A stretch of 8,623 nucleotides of DNA, taken from Methanobacterium sp. (GTDB lineage: Archaea; Methanobacteriota; Methanobacteria; Methanobacteriales; Methanobacteriaceae). The number at the start of each line of letters is the position of its first letter. Position 1 is the stretch's first letter. The position numbers were made by a program, and so were the translations under genes. Below the pieces are notes generated by a model. It was not told where the DNA came from. It did not search any database and saw only the letters and a program-made list of their open reading frames with translations. Below, one piece after another: positions 6,895-8,623 of the stretch. The DNA lies in NCBI GenBank assembly GCA_003164415.1, contig PLTK01000039.1, positions 1,722 through 10,344 of the forward strand, read 5' to 3'.

Positions 6895-6915
6895 TTTATA
6901 GACCCAAAATTTATA
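6895..6915 (+). promoter_or_regulatory. Candidate promoter of the ThDP enzyme gene
   Basis: Two TATA-like elements are close together: TTTATA at 6895-6900 and AAAATTTATA at 6906-6915, the latter the same 10-mer found before amt. A start site from the first would fall near 6922 and leave a leader of about 20 nt including the GAGGA site. From the second it would fall on the Shine-Dalgarno, so the first, or a composite element, is more likely. Confidence 0.4.
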
Positions 6916-6933
6916 AAATGTTAAAATAATATA

Positions 6934-6938
6934 GAGGA
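6934..6938 (+). promoter_or_regulatory. Shine-Dalgarno site deciding the start of the ThDP gene
   Basis: GAGGA lies 4 nt before ATG at 6943 but only 1 nt before the in-frame TTG at 6940. The spacing therefore favours the ATG as the true start, which gives the N-terminus MESNTLRCAD. Confidence 0.6.
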
Positions 6939-6942
6939 ATTG

Positions 6943-8550
6943 ATGGAATCCAATACACTTCGATGTGCAGATGCACTAATAAAAATTTTAGAATTTCATG
7001 ATGTTAAATTGATATTTGGCCATCCGGGTGAACAAATACTGCCATTCTATGATGCTATGCGTCAATCACAAGTGAAACATGTGTTAATGAGACATGAACA
7101 AGGTGCTGCACATGCAGCAGATGGATATTCAAGAGCATCAGCAAGTGTAGGAGTTTGTACTTCTACTGCTGGTCCGGGAGCCATGAATCTGGTTATGGGT
7201 GTTGCAACTGCATATAAAGATTCAATTCCAATTATTGTAATTACAGCAGATGTTCCAACTTATAAAAAGGGTAATAACGAATTTCAAGATATAGATATTT
7301 GTGCGGTTTTCAAACCCATCACACTGGAAAGTTTTGATATTAAAACTCCGGAAGAAGGGATTTTAGCACTTAAAGGTGCATTTAATATTCTTAAATATCA
7401 TAAAAAAGGACCTATACATCTAAATTTCCCAAAAGATGTCCTTGAAAATTATGTTGATGAATCAATTCTGGAAACATTAAAAGATGATACTTACAAGTAT
7501 AAAATTGATGATATCACTCTAAAAAATGTTTATAAACTACTTGAAAACTCTAAAAAACCACTCATCCTAGCTGGAGCTGGAGCTGTATGGTCAAATGCAT
7601 CAGATATATTGTTGAAATTTGCTCATGATCATAACATTCCTGTAGCAACCACATATCCCGGGCGGGGTATTATATCAGAAGATAATAATCTCTCTGTTGG
7701 AATGATTGGTTTACGTGGCACAGATGCTGCAAATTATGCTGGAAAGAATTGTGACCTTATTTTGGGTTTAGGATGCAGATTTTCAGAACGAACAGTGGTT
7801 GGTATTGGTAAGCCTATGATAATTCATGTCAACCTAGATGAGGAAGTATTAGATGGAGATATTAAAATCCAAAGTGATATAAAAGAATTTCTTGAAGTGT
7901 TAGAGGATGTTCAGATAAAAAATAATAAAAAGTGGCTTTTAAAGGTTCAAGAACATTCTAATAAGTTTCATATAGATACAAATTATCCAGATATACCTAT
8001 AAAACCTCAAAGAGCAATAAAAGAGATATTAGATGCTTCAATTGATTCTATAATTGTAAATGATGCCGGAACTCACACCACATGGGTTACTCTCTTGATG
8101 TCCGTAAAAACTCCATCAGGACTTCTGTTTTCTGGTGGTTTTGGTCCAATGGGATATGGTATCCCAGGAGCAATTGGTGCAGCTTTTGCAAATCCAAATA
8201 AGACGGTTGTAGCTGTAGTTGGCGATGGTGACTTTCAAATGACATCTCAAGAACTAGCAACGATTAATGAATATGATTTGCCCATTATTGTGTGTATAAT
8301 AAATAACAGTTCCCTTAGAATAATAAAGCAGTGGCAAGATAGATTTTATGGTAAATGCTACCAGGTAGAACTTAAAAATCCTAACTTTATACAACTTTCA
8401 CAAGCATATCATATCCCCGCTGTGAAGGTTGATTCACCAGGACAAATTTCAAGTGCAGTATACAAAGCTTTAAGTTTTAAAAAACCATACCTCATAGAGA
8501 TTGTAGTTGATAAAAATGAGGAAATACCACTCCCAGAGGTTTCAAAATGA
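6943..8550 (+). CDS. ThDP-dependent enzyme, acetolactate synthase large-subunit-like
   Basis: This 535-aa protein has the three-domain architecture of acetohydroxyacid synthase and relatives. The N-terminal pyrimidine-binding domain has GHPGEQILPFYDA (26-38), catalytic Glu52 in RHEQGAAHAADGYSRA, and GPGAMNLVMGVATAYKDSIP (77-96). GNNEFQDIDI (110-119) keeps the Phe and Gln of the acetolactate synthase active site. The central domain has AGAGAVW (210-216) and LGLGCRFSERTVVG (274-287), similar to FAD-dependent members. The C-terminal domain has the ThDP/Mg motif GDGDFQM (427-433) through NN (454-455), then KQWQDRFY (462-469). It is shorter than typical IlvB (about 550-600 aa), has GHPGE where IlvB usually has G-x-PGG, and SSLRII instead of the usual LGMV loop. 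No ilvN follows; the next gene overlaps and is radical SAM-like. ThDP chemistry is secure; the substrate is not, and a specialised decarboxylase or carboligase is as likely as branched-chain amino acid synthesis. Confidence 0.85.
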   Translation: MESNTLRCADALIKILEFHDVKLIFGHPGEQILPFYDAMRQSQVKHVLMRHEQGAAHAADGYSRASASVGVCTSTAGPGAMNLVMGVATAYKDSIPIIVITADVPTYKKGNNEFQDIDICAVFKPITLESFDIKTPEEGILALKGAFNILKYHKKGPIHLNFPKDVLENYVDESILETLKDDTYKYKIDDITLKNVYKLLENSKKPLILAGAGAVWSNASDILLKFAHDHNIPVATTYPGRGIISEDNNLSVGMIGLRGTDAANYAGKNCDLILGLGCRFSERTVVGIGKPMIIHVNLDEEVLDGDIKIQSDIKEFLEVLEDVQIKNNKKWLLKVQEHSNKFHIDTNYPDIPIKPQRAIKEILDASIDSIIVNDAGTHTTWVTLLMSVKTPSGLLFSGGFGPMGYGIPGAIGAAFANPNKTVVAVVGDGDFQMTSQELATINEYDLPIIVCIINNSSLRIIKQWQDRFYGKCYQVELKNPNFIQLSQAYHIPAVKVDSPGQISSAVYKALSFKKPYLIEIVVDKNEEIPLPEVSK

Positions 8551-8623
8551 AAGTTTTAATGATAAACCCACCGTACAGCTCATCTAAATACAAATTTATT
8601 GGCTTAGTGGCCCCTCCATTAGG
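8547..8623 (+). CDS. Start of a probable cobalamin-binding radical SAM protein (partial)
   Basis: Only the first 25 residues are present, cut by the window end. They begin MKVLMINPPYSSSKYK and continue FIGLVAPPLG. This hydrophobic strand followed by NPPY and a downstream PPLG is characteristic of the N-terminal B12-binding (Rossmann) domain of class B radical SAM proteins such as BchE-like enzymes and methyltransferases. The ATG overlaps the stop of the preceding ThDP gene in the sequence ATGA, and AGAGGT at 8535-8540 supplies a Shine-Dalgarno with a 6-nt spacer, so the two are translationally coupled. The radical SAM cysteine motif would lie outside the window, so the family call is provisional and no substrate can be inferred. 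Confidence 0.7.
   Translation, partial: MKVLMINPPYSSSKYKFIGLVAPPL

Noticed and set aside
6940..6942. TTG as the start of the ThDP gene
   Set aside because: It would sit 1 nt from the GAGGA site. The adjacent ATG at 6943 has workable spacing and a stronger initiation codon.

Overview
The window looks like chromosomal DNA from a methanogenic archaeon of the Methanobacteriales, most like Methanobacterium. This is judged from the AT-rich genes, from archaeal-style intergenic DNA (TATA-like boxes, purine Shine-Dalgarno sites, terminator-like T-tracts), and from proteins that read like archaeal family members (Amt-GlnK pair, PdxS, AMP-forming acetyl-CoA synthetase, SpoVB-type flippase). No rRNA, tRNA, CRISPR array, insertion sequence or phage gene was seen. 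The assignment rests on remembered family resemblance, not on a search.

Layout: (1) 1-158 is a regulatory region with a direct repeat, two overlapping inverted repeats and TATA-like boxes. (2) 159-1741, plus strand, is an amt-glnK operon for ammonium uptake and its PII regulator, followed by T-tracts. (3) 1991-2872, minus strand, is pdxS, the lyase subunit of PLP synthase, convergent with glnK. (4) 3115-4668, plus strand, is a polytopic lipid-linked glycan flippase of the MOP superfamily with no visible Shine-Dalgarno site. (5) 4774-6726, minus strand, is acs, AMP-forming acetyl-CoA synthetase. (6) 6943-8550, plus strand, is a three-domain ThDP enzyme related to the acetolactate synthase large subunit. 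It overlaps by ATGA the start of a second gene (8547 onward, cut by the window end) whose first 25 residues look like the N-terminus of a cobalamin-binding radical SAM protein.

Most of the window is housekeeping metabolism: nitrogen uptake, vitamin B6, acetate assimilation and envelope export. The genes form four or five independent transcription units, with no sign of one shared pathway. The part most likely to hold something undescribed is the right end, where a divergent acetolactate-synthase-like enzyme is translationally coupled to a B12/radical SAM-type protein instead of to an ilvN regulatory subunit. The second point of interest is the operator-like DNA in front of amt-glnK, which resembles an NrpR nitrogen-repressor site.
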